Below are positions 1 through 6,784 of a stretch of DNA of 15,574 bases, in pieces. The position numbers and the translations under genes were made by a program. How positions within the stretch are numbered: the first letter of the stretch is position 1; every line of letters begins with the position of its first letter. The notes beneath the pieces are model-generated. The model made no database searches. It was not told the origin of the DNA and saw only the letters and a program-made list of their open reading frames with translations. Source of the DNA: CAZUVM01 sp964623885 (GTDB lineage: Bacteria; Verrucomicrobiota; Verrucomicrobiia; Limisphaerales; UBA8199); the NCBI GenBank assembly GCA_964623885.1, contig CAZUVM010000222.1, forward strand, positions 1 to 15,574. The letters run 5' to 3'.

Positions 1-42
1 AAAATCAGTTGTCTCATTTCGGCTTTGGCGGCCATAAATGTA

Positions 43-1413
43 ATGATGGACGACGACCGCAAATTGCTGCGGGAGTATGTGACCGGCCATTCGGACGAAG
101 CGTTCGCGGCCCTGGTGACCCGTTATATCGACCTGGTCTACTCGGCGGCGCGGCGGCAGGTCCATGATCCGCACCTGGCGGAGGAAGTGACCCAGGCGGT
201 TTTCATTCTTCTGGCCCGAAAGGGCGGTTCGCTCGGGTCCACCACTCCGTTGGGAGGCTGGCTGCACCGTGCAACGCGGTTCGTGGCGGCCGACGCGCTA
301 CGAACCCAACGCCGCCGCCAGCAACGTGAACAGGAAGCATATATGCGAGCGAAACTCGATGAAGACAAAAGCGAGAATGCCTGGGAGGAGATGGTTCCCC
401 TGCTCGATGAAATGATCGGCCGGCTGCGGGACACCGATCGCGACGCGCTGGTGCTGCGCTATTTCCAAAACAAAAGCCTGCAGGAAGTCGGCGCTGCTCT
501 CGGCCTGGAGGAGCGCGCCGCGCAAAAGCGAGTGGCGCGCAGTCTCGAACGGTTGCGCGGCCTATTTGTGAAGCGGGGGCTGGCGCTATCGAGCGGGGCG
601 ATCGCCGGAGCTATTTCCGCGCAGGCAGTGGAACGGGCTCCGGCCGGGCTGGCGACAGCGAGTGTCGCCGCCGCGAAAGGGACAGCCGCCGGCGCTTCGA
701 TCCTGGGCCTCGCCGATGGGGGAGCGAAGCTCATGACCTGGGCGATGATCAAAGCAGGGTTATTGGCGGGCGCAGCGCTGGTTGTGCCGGTGGTCTGTAT
801 TACGCTGTCGGTCCCGCAGTTCACCGGCGGCTTTTCAGAGGCGTCTGGCACCGAGACGACCACGTTCGATCTGTTTACCAATGGCGCAAGCCGATTCCGA
901 TTAGGCGAATACCGCTATTTTATCAGCGGCAGCAACGATGTGCCGGTGGCTTATGCGGCCCGGGCGGAGTGGTTCGTGCCGAGCGTTTCAGGCGGGCTGA
1001 GCATGCTGGAGATCGCGCTGCAGCGTGAGCGGCCGGGCCCCGTCAATATCGTGGTCGCGCGCGATGACAAGGGACAGGTCGGCAAAGCCCTCGAACGCTT
1101 TGAAAATGTTTTGCCGCCCATAGCGGCGCCGGGGAGACAGGAGGGGACTCTGTTGCTGGTCAAGTCCAAAGCGCGCCCGTCGTTGCGAGCCGGCTCAAAG
1201 TACTGGTTGTGCATTGAGCCGGCGAGCACGACGACATATGCGGTGTGGTGGCCAACCTTGCTGCCGTTCACGGATGATTTCCTCGACGCCACCTACCCTG
1301 GCAAATGGCGGTTCCAGGCGGCCGGCCCGCAGCGACCGGCGCTGGAAGTTCCGCTCAAAAAAGGATACACTAAGGCCGCTTTCAGGGTGACGGTCAGTGT
1401 CCCGAACGGGTAA
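43..1413 (+). CDS. Membrane-tethered ECF-type sigma-70 factor with extracytoplasmic C-terminal domain
   Basis: An RNA polymerase sigma factor of the ECF class fused to a membrane anchor and an outer domain (456 residues from ATG 43; ATG 46 or TTG 25 are alternative starts, and no clear ribosome site separates them). Region 2 spans about residues 8-92, with the DPHLAEEVTQAVF stretch and a WLHRATRFVAADALR helix. Region 4 spans about 118-177, with an LQEVGAALGL helix-turn-helix. An Ala-rich linker follows, then one hydrophobic segment at about 231-257 and roughly 200 residues predicted outside. ECF factors are usually under 200 residues and controlled by a separate anti-sigma factor; none is visible here. 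The outer part (AEWFVPS, MLEIAL, GSKYWLCIEP, WW) looks like the beta-sandwich domains of surface proteins. I infer that the fused domain senses an envelope signal and that the factor controls the two genes that follow within about 25 nt. Confidence 0.88.
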   Translation: MMDDDRKLLREYVTGHSDEAFAALVTRYIDLVYSAARRQVHDPHLAEEVTQAVFILLARKGGSLGSTTPLGGWLHRATRFVAADALRTQRRRQQREQEAYMRAKLDEDKSENAWEEMVPLLDEMIGRLRDTDRDALVLRYFQNKSLQEVGAALGLEERAAQKRVARSLERLRGLFVKRGLALSSGAIAGAISAQAVERAPAGLATASVAAAKGTAAGASILGLADGGAKLMTWAMIKAGLLAGAALVVPVVCITLSVPQFTGGFSEASGTETTTFDLFTNGASRFRLGEYRYFISGSNDVPVAYAARAEWFVPSVSGGLSMLEIALQRERPGPVNIVVARDDKGQVGKALERFENVLPPIAAPGRQEGTLLLVKSKARPSLRAGSKYWLCIEPASTTTYAVWWPTLLPFTDDFLDATYPGKWRFQAAGPQRPALEVPLKKGYTKAAFRVTVSVPNG

Positions 1414-1435
1414 GCTATCAAACCTCTCATGGTTC

Positions 1436-2203
1436 ATGAGCGCGAGAGAAAGAAGCCGCTTTGCGTTCACGCTGATTGAGCTGCTGGTGGTGATCGCCAT
1501 TATCGGCATTTTGGCGGCCCTGCTGCTGCCGAGTCTTGGCCGGGCCAAGGACCGCGCATACGTCACTGTTTGCGCCAGCAACCTGCGCCAATGGGGCGTC
1601 GCGTTGGGCTGTTACGCCAATGATTGCGCCAATTACTTTCCCGATAATCGGGATGGGGCGCACCTGAGCTGGTGCGGGACGAACGTCCAGAGTTTCTGGG
1701 CCCAGTACCTCATTCCGATGCTCCACACCACTACCCAGAAGGACAAATATCACGTCCTGTTCTGTCCCACGCAACAGTGGCACCGGGACGCCGACGTCAG
1801 CCATGACCCGGTCTTCGACCCGCAGCGCGTGATCGGGTACTTTTATCTGCCTTTCCGCAACCCGGCCTTCTGGATGAACGCCGGCTGGGGTTACAATTAT
1901 GATATTTCCGGCCTGCAAGGCTGGATCGAAAGGCAAAAGCCCGGTGGCGAATTCGCGCGGGCCCCGATCGCCATGGACATGAAACAGGGCATGGGCGCCC
2001 CGCCGCCACCCGGCACGTCCGGCAATATCCGCTGGTTTTCTCCACCAGTTCCCTATTCGAGCCACATCCAGACCTCGGGTGAACCCTTTGGCAGCAATTT
2101 CCTGTTCGAGGATGGCCGTGTTCGCTGGTACAAGTCGCGGATGGTGGACGCCGCCTGCATCGGCCAGGGCTGGACTTTTTTCTATATGATACAACCGGAT
2201 TGA
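1436..2203 (+). CDS. Type II secretion/type IV pseudopilin (prepilin-type N-terminal cleavage/methylation protein)
   Basis: A 255-residue pseudopilin of the kind expanded in Verrucomicrobiota and Planctomycetota. The N-terminus is a short basic leader (residues 1-10) followed by FTLIELLVVIAIIGILAALL, the hydrophobic helix that prepilin peptidase processes and that assembles into a (pseudo)pilus at the inner membrane. Glu15 is the +5 residue. The residue before the cut is Ala10, not the usual Gly. Near the C-terminus is SNFLFEDGRVRWYK, matching the H-X9-DG region typical of this family, though Glu sits where the His is expected. ATG 1436 is preferred because it gives a normal short leader; GTG 1397 would add 13 residues and overlap the sigma gene by 17 nt. 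It lies 22 nt after the sigma gene and 2 nt before the LamG/Ig gene. I infer a part in exporting or displaying that protein. Confidence 0.9.
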   Translation: MSARERSRFAFTLIELLVVIAIIGILAALLLPSLGRAKDRAYVTVCASNLRQWGVALGCYANDCANYFPDNRDGAHLSWCGTNVQSFWAQYLIPMLHTTTQKDKYHVLFCPTQQWHRDADVSHDPVFDPQRVIGYFYLPFRNPAFWMNAGWGYNYDISGLQGWIERQKPGGEFARAPIAMDMKQGMGAPPPPGTSGNIRWFSPPVPYSSHIQTSGEPFGSNFLFEDGRVRWYKSRMVDAACIGQGWTFFYMIQPD

Positions 2204-2205
2204 TA

Positions 2206-5200
2206 ATGAGTTTAATTCGCGATCTTGGACACCGCCGTTTCCGGTTGACCAAAATTTTGGTCGGGCTCGGGACCACGTTCCTCATCGCCGTTTCGGTTCT
2301 GGGACAAACTTGCGTCCTAACTCCGGCCGGGCTAGTGGGTTGGTGGCCCGGCGAGAATACTACGCAGGATCTGGCCGCTGGAAACGACGGCACGCTGGTC
2401 GGCAATGCCACCTTTGCGACGGCGGAGGTCGGCTCGGGCTTCAGTTTCGACGGCAGCGGCAGCGCTGTTACCATGACCAATACTGCAGCCCTGCAACTGC
2501 AAGATTTCACGATTGAATGTTGGTTTCAGCGGGCCGACACAACCATCGTCACTCACGGCACCCATACCACCGCGCTTTTCTTCAGTTATGGCTCGGGCGG
2601 CTATGGCTTTGGCATCACCGACAGCGGCAACTTGTTCCTGACTCAAATCGATATCGGCAATGTCACACTCAATGCGCCGATCGCGGATACCGTTTTTCAT
2701 CACGTCGCCGTCACCAAAGCGGGCAATACCGTCGTTATTTACGTCGATGGTATGGGCAACACGATGCCCGCCTACAACCCCAGATTCGCTTTCAACTCCA
2801 ACCCTGCCATCGGTGCTCGCGCGGACACCATGGATGATAGTTTCCTGGGAATCATCGATGAAGTTGCGGTTTACAATCGGGCGCTAGACGGTTTGGAAAT
2901 CCTGGCGATCTACAATGCCGGCAGCGCCGGCAAATGCGCGGCGTCAACGCCCGCTTCGATTTTCGCACCCCCCACAAACCAGGTAGTTCGCGCGGGAGCA
3001 ACTGTGGCGTTTAAAGTCCTGGCGGCCGGCAGCCCGCCCATCTCTTATCAATGGCTCGGCCATGGCACGAATATCAACGGCGCTACCAATTACCTGCTGA
3101 GCTTCAATAGCGCTCAAGCTACCGATCAGGGCGGTTATCAAGTCGTGGTCACCAATGCCTACGGAGCGGTGACCAGCGGCATCGTTACGTTGACGGTGGA
3201 TACGCCGCCGGTGATCAACGACCCGCCGCAGCCCCAAACGGTGCCGCCTGGGTCTGCGGCCGTCTTCCTCGTCGGAGCAACCGGCAGTGCACCTTTATCG
3301 TTCCAATGGTATTTCAACGCCACCAACCCGGTCGGTGCAAACCAATACGCGCTGACTATCACGAACGTGCAGTCGGCGAATGTCGGTGAGTATTCGGTCG
3401 TTGTTACCAACCCGGTCGGCGCAGTGACCAGCGCGCCGGCGGCTCTGGTGCTCGCGGTGCCGCCGACCGTAACGCTGCAGCCCGTCGGACAAAACGTCCC
3501 GGCTGGTGCGAATCTGTCATTCAGTGTCGCGGCCACTGGTCCCGGACAATTGCTCTATCAGTGGCGTTGCGCGGGCACGAATTTGCCGGGCGCAACGAGT
3601 TCGATGCTTGTTTTGAATAATGTGCAGGCGATTAATGCCGGCGCGTATTCGGTCGGTGTCACCAATGCTTACGGCGGCGTCGTGAGTTCAAATGCTTTAT
3701 TGATGGTCACGAATCCGGCGTGCGCTATTGCGCCGGCAGGACTGGTCGGGTGGTGGCAGGCCGAAGGTTCGGGCGCCGATGCCGTCAGCACGAACAGCGG
3801 CGTTTTGTCGGGCAAGGCAGCATTCGTGCCCGGCAAGATAGGGCAGGCTTTCCTTTGCGGCAGCAACGCCGATGCGGTTTTGCTCGCCAATTCCGCCGCA
3901 TTGCAATTGCAGGACTTCACGATCGAAGCCTGGATTAAGCGGGCCAGCACGGCCGTCGTCACGCGCGGCTCCGTCGCCAATGGCATGTTCTTCAGCTATG
4001 GTTCCGGTGGCTACGGTTTTTACATCGATGCTGGGGGCGTGCTCCGGTTAACCCGGGTGGATGTCAACAACGTCGGCGCGGGAATCAGTATTACTGACAC
4101 CAATTTTCATCACGTGGCGGTGACCAAATCAGGCGCCACTGTTGTGTTCTATCTGGATGGCGTGGCTTATCCCGCGCCGCCTTACGTTAACAGCGGATAC
4201 ACCTTCGGTACACGGCCGGCCATCGGCGCTCGCGGCGACAATCTCATCGCCAGCTTCTACGGCTGTATCGATGAACTCGCCGTCTATAACCGCCCGCTGA
4301 CGCCCCCTGAAGTCCAATCGATTTATTTCGCCACTTCACAAGGCAAATGTGCTTCGCCGCTCGCCTGGTTGTCCGAGCCAACCAATCAATCAGTTACCCT
4401 TGGATCCAGCGTTGTTTTCAGCGGATCGGTTATCGGCAGCCAACCGATTAGCTATCAGTGGGACCTGAATGGCGCGCCACTGCCTGGCGCGACGAGTGCC
4501 GTGTTGAATCTGGCGAACGTCACGTGGTTTCAAGCCGGGGCTTACAGCCTGACAGCCAGCAATGGCGCCGGACCTATTTTCAGTTCAAATGCGGTCCTGA
4601 CCATCCGCCAGGCGCCCCTCCTCGCCAACGGCAGCTTTGAAACCGCCGACTTCACCGGCTGGGTCGCTAACGATCTCGCCGTGGCATCGGTCCCAATGGC
4701 TATTCGTCCCGCCGGCTACAATTCCGGTTTTGGTTTCTTTTCGGCCACACCCACCGACGGCAATTTCTGTTTCGTCGAGGGATTCGATGGCGGCGGGCCA
4801 GGTCGCATCCGACTCGCCGCGGACGTAAAGCTCCCCGCCAGCCCAGTCCTGCTCACCTTCACGTACCGTGCCGCTTGGGACATGCTCAACTACAGCGGCT
4901 CGACTTTGCCCCGCACCTTTGGTGTGACCATTGAGCCGTACGGCGGTGGAACCGGTTTGCAGACCAACACTTTGCTAACCGCCGCCGCCGGTACTGCTAA
5001 TTACGACACCGGCAACCTCAATGCTGCGATCGATTTATCCTCATTTTCAGGCACAGCCGTTCGCATCAGTTTCGACGCCACGATTCCGGAATACTTTACC
5101 GGGCCTGGATGCCTGGAACTGGATAACGTGATGCTGAACTACGCTCCGCAACCGTCGCTGCTGATCAACCGTTCCGGACCGCAGTTCGTTTTGTCCTGGC

Positions 5201-5364
5201 CGGCTCTGTTCTCGAACTTCGTCCCCGTTCACGCGGTCAGTCTTCTCGCTCCGGTTGCGTGGTCGCCTTTGAACACGAACTTTATTCTGTACGGAGCCAC
5301 TAACAATTCGTTAACCCTGCTTCCTGGTTCTGGGGACCACTTTTACCGGTTACAATCGCGCTGA
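2206..5364 (+). CDS. Large secreted protein with two LamG modules, four Ig-like modules and a galactose-binding-like module
   Basis: A 1052-residue exported protein, likely a cell-surface or extracellular binding protein. Residues 1-34 look like a signal peptide (basic start, then ILVGLGTTFLIAVSVLG). Modules in order: LamG/concanavalin-like at about 36-244, Ig-like at 247-332, 334-418 and 419-503, a second LamG at 506-715, a fourth Ig-like at 719-804, a module beginning NGSFETADFTGW (about 808-983) that resembles galactose-binding-type modules, and a tail ending in FYRLQSR. The Ig-like units share the YQW...GAYSV-TN pattern. Both LamG modules start with a Cys in C-x-x-x-PAGLVGWW and end in GKC, suggesting a disulfide closing each one. 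I see no PEP-CTERM or cell-wall anchor. ATG 2206 gives the shorter leader; TTG 2200 overlaps the pseudopilin stop. LamG and Ig modules often bind carbohydrates or proteins; the actual ligand cannot be told. Confidence 0.85.
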   Translation: MSLIRDLGHRRFRLTKILVGLGTTFLIAVSVLGQTCVLTPAGLVGWWPGENTTQDLAAGNDGTLVGNATFATAEVGSGFSFDGSGSAVTMTNTAALQLQDFTIECWFQRADTTIVTHGTHTTALFFSYGSGGYGFGITDSGNLFLTQIDIGNVTLNAPIADTVFHHVAVTKAGNTVVIYVDGMGNTMPAYNPRFAFNSNPAIGARADTMDDSFLGIIDEVAVYNRALDGLEILAIYNAGSAGKCAASTPASIFAPPTNQVVRAGATVAFKVLAAGSPPISYQWLGHGTNINGATNYLLSFNSAQATDQGGYQVVVTNAYGAVTSGIVTLTVDTPPVINDPPQPQTVPPGSAAVFLVGATGSAPLSFQWYFNATNPVGANQYALTITNVQSANVGEYSVVVTNPVGAVTSAPAALVLAVPPTVTLQPVGQNVPAGANLSFSVAATGPGQLLYQWRCAGTNLPGATSSMLVLNNVQAINAGAYSVGVTNAYGGVVSSNALLMVTNPACAIAPAGLVGWWQAEGSGADAVSTNSGVLSGKAAFVPGKIGQAFLCGSNADAVLLANSAALQLQDFTIEAWIKRASTAVVTRGSVANGMFFSYGSGGYGFYIDAGGVLRLTRVDVNNVGAGISITDTNFHHVAVTKSGATVVFYLDGVAYPAPPYVNSGYTFGTRPAIGARGDNLIASFYGCIDELAVYNRPLTPPEVQSIYFATSQGKCASPLAWLSEPTNQSVTLGSSVVFSGSVIGSQPISYQWDLNGAPLPGATSAVLNLANVTWFQAGAYSLTASNGAGPIFSSNAVLTIRQAPLLANGSFETADFTGWVANDLAVASVPMAIRPAGYNSGFGFFSATPTDGNFCFVEGFDGGGPGRIRLAADVKLPASPVLLTFTYRAAWDMLNYSGSTLPRTFGVTIEPYGGGTGLQTNTLLTAAAGTANYDTGNLNAAIDLSSFSGTAVRISFDATIPEYFTGPGCLELDNVMLNYAPQPSLLINRSGPQFVLSWPALFSNFVPVHAVSLLAPVAWSPLNTNFILYGATNNSLTLLPGSGDHFYRLQSR

Positions 5365-5429
5365 TTTCCCATTGAGTGGTGACGATGCAGCCGGCGGATC
5401 TCCGCAGATTTCGTACTGTAATTAATTTT

Positions 5430-5451
5430 GGGACGCCGGGGACGGCGTCCC
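5430..5451. repeat. GC-rich perfect hairpin (REP-like palindrome)
   Basis: Arms gggacgccg (5430-5438) and cggcgtccc (5443-5451) pair perfectly around the 4-nt loop ggga. It lies 65 nt past the stop of the LamG/Ig gene. No T-run follows on either strand, so it is not a classic intrinsic terminator. It could be a mobile palindromic repeat or an mRNA 3' end stabiliser. I found no gene in the rest of 5365-5595. Confidence 0.6.
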
Positions 5452-5595
5452 GACCATCCGCTTTTTGCGCGGGGGCCAAGCTGGGTGTAAATTTTGGTGA
5501 GGGGATTAGACTCGGATTTGGTCCCACTCATTACTGCGCGCCGGTTGTTTGGAGGGCGCCAGGGTCAGGAATCGAGACGCAGGTGAAAGGAAAGT

Positions 5596-5991
5596 ATGCA
5601 GTATTTGAAAAGGTTGTCTCGGTCCTGGAGGATTTGGCTTTGTCTGCTGGCGCTGGGCGCGCTGACGGGTTGCGTTGCGCCCTACTACGACGACGGCTAC
5701 GCCGGTGGAGGCTATTACGGCCCATACGGCTACTCCTATTATGGGCCGGATTATGGCTACTACCGGCCTGAGTTTTATGGTTATTACGGGGGCTATTGGG
5801 GCCCGGGCTACTATGGCCATTACCATCATGGCGATTTTGATCGCGATTGGGGTCGGCACGATTGGGATCGGCGTGGTGGGGGCTTTTGTGCGCACGGTTT
5901 CTCGCATGGCGGCTTTTCGCGGGGTGGCGGCCACCCACCCGGCGGGTTCTCACATGGTGGCGGCGGTCGTGGCGGGCGCGGGCATCGATAA
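5596..5991 (+). CDS. Small Gly/Tyr-rich lipoprotein
   Basis: A 131-residue predicted lipoprotein of unknown function. The N-terminus has Lys/Arg residues, a hydrophobic stretch (IWLCLLALGAL) and a lipobox L23-T24-G25-C26, so Cys26 should be lipidated after signal peptidase II cleavage. The mature part is low complexity: residues about 29-80 are dominated by Gly and Tyr (repeats such as GYYGPYGY), then Asp/Arg/Trp/His, then a Gly/His/Ser/Arg-rich end (HGGFSRGGGHPPGG). Similar Gly-Tyr lipoproteins are common in Gram-negative genomes and poorly understood. A ribosome site aaagga at 5585-5590 lies six nt before ATG 5596 and fixes the start. An overlapping frame from 5376 is open but lacks these features. 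Codons are GC-rich like the neighbours. It may be a surface or matrix component, but that is a guess. Confidence 0.75.
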   Translation: MQYLKRLSRSWRIWLCLLALGALTGCVAPYYDDGYAGGGYYGPYGYSYYGPDYGYYRPEFYGYYGGYWGPGYYGHYHHGDFDRDWGRHDWDRRGGGFCAHGFSHGGFSRGGGHPPGGFSHGGGGRGGRGHR

Positions 5992-5992
5992 A

Positions 5993-6020
5993 TCCGAAGT
6001 CCGAAGTTCGAAGGCCGAAG
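5993..6020 (+). repeat. Tandem heptamer repeat (NCCGAAG)x4
   Basis: Four consecutive 7-nt units, tccgaag, tccgaag, ttcgaag, gccgaag, begin one base after the stop codon of the lipoprotein gene. A looser continuation (gaaatccgaaatcagaattc) follows to about 6040. It is one of five 7-nt-period repeats in the window, with different unit sequences. Confidence 0.8.
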
Positions 6021-6059
6021 GAAATCCGAAATCAGAATTCCGAGGAACGGCTGGGCGCG

Positions 6060-6536
6060 CTAGGCTGAAGCGCGGCGATTCGGCTTGCGGCTTTGCATGA
6101 ATTTCTCGACCCGGGCCACATAGGCGGCGACGGGCGTGCGCGCGATCGCCTGGCCGATCACATCGAGAGGCACGTCTTGAAGTTTTCCGAAACGGACGCA
6201 TGCCTTTCCCATGTCCAGCTTCTTGCCTGAGGCTTGCCACGCTTTGCGGAACCATTGCTCCGTTGCCGGGTCGCCATACACCGTCATCAGATGCAGACTC
6301 ATATAATTCTTCTGTGACGCGAGCGCGGCATATTGCAGCGGCTGGCGTGGGTCGCAATGGTAACCGGCCGGATAAAGCGAGTGTGGCACTACGTAACCAA
6401 TCATGCCGCCTTGCATGCATTCGGCATAACCCTCCGGCAAATGAGAAAGGATGACTTGTCGCACGGCGTTCATCACCGCGCGGCGATCTTCGGGGAGTGA
6501 TTGCAAGTAGTCGTCGACGGTTTGAGATGTGGGCAT
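6060..6536 (-). CDS. DUF1801 domain protein (YdhG-like)
   Basis: A 158-residue cytoplasmic protein resembling the DUF1801 family. Seen features: N-terminal helix VDDYLQSLPEDRRAVMNAVRQVI, then EGYAECMQGGMIGYVVPHSLYP (about 35-56), the core ASQKNYMSLHLM (about 73-84), and a C-terminal helical part with KLDMGKACVRFGKLQDVPLDVIGQ. These match the longer DUF1801 subfamily, some members of which are described as iron chaperone-like; the biochemical role here is unknown. There is no signal peptide or membrane segment. ATG at 6534-6536 is the first in-frame Met before the family start; I see no strong ribosome site. It lies about 50 nt on the far side of a 151-bp palindromic element and seems to stand alone. 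Confidence 0.8.
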   Translation of the reverse strand: MPTSQTVDDYLQSLPEDRRAVMNAVRQVILSHLPEGYAECMQGGMIGYVVPHSLYPAGYHCDPRQPLQYAALASQKNYMSLHLMTVYGDPATEQWFRKAWQASGKKLDMGKACVRFGKLQDVPLDVIGQAIARTPVAAYVARVEKFMQSRKPNRRASA

Positions 6537-6585
6537 GAGCGGAAGTTAGCGCGAGTGTTTCGAGGAGACAAGCGCTGCAAGCTTA

Positions 6586-6736
6586 CTTTCATTAACACCC
6601 GCTTCAGCGGGGTGTAGCGTAGGGCTATCCGCAGGAACCGTTGAACGGTTTCCTTCAGGCAGTACAAACCGTTAAAACGGTTTCAACGCCGTGGTCGGTT
6701 CGAGATCACCTCGCTAAAGCGAGGTGCTAATGAAAG
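6586..6736. repeat. Composite palindromic element (nested inverted repeats, 151 bp)
   Basis: The outer arms ctttcattaacacc (6586-6599) and ggtgctaatgaaag (6723-6736) are inverted copies with one mismatch. Inside are four smaller hairpins: 6595-6615 (acacccgct/agcggggtgt, one bulge), 6634-6653 (ggaaccgtt/aacggtttcc, one extra base), 6666-6683 (aaaccgtt/aacggttt, perfect 8 bp) and 6707-6726 (cacctcgct/agcgaggtg, perfect 9 bp). The second and third share the AACCGTT/AACGGTT core. There is no coding potential and no T-run, so it is not a simple terminator. It sits between two minus-strand genes, about 48 nt after one stop and 50 nt before the next start. It may be a non-autonomous mobile repeat or a structured RNA. 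Confidence 0.75.
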
Positions 6737-6784
6737 GTGCCTATTGATGACACGCCGTCCGCCGTGCTGGGAATCGACCGTGCC

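Noticed and set aside
1427..2194. 255-codon minus-strand frame opposite the pseudopilin
   Set aside because: It is a full-length antisense shadow of a gene with a clear prepilin motif and no domain of its own.
5376..5771. 131-codon + frame overlapping the small lipoprotein gene
   Set aside because: It has no ribosome site, the C-terminal half is an Arg/Leu-rich shadow of the Gly/Tyr codons, and the lipoprotein frame has a ribosome site and lipobox.
6586..6736. CRISPR array or intrinsic terminator as an explanation for the palindromes
   Set aside because: There are no equal repeats with unique spacers, the hairpins differ in sequence, and no T-run follows any stem.
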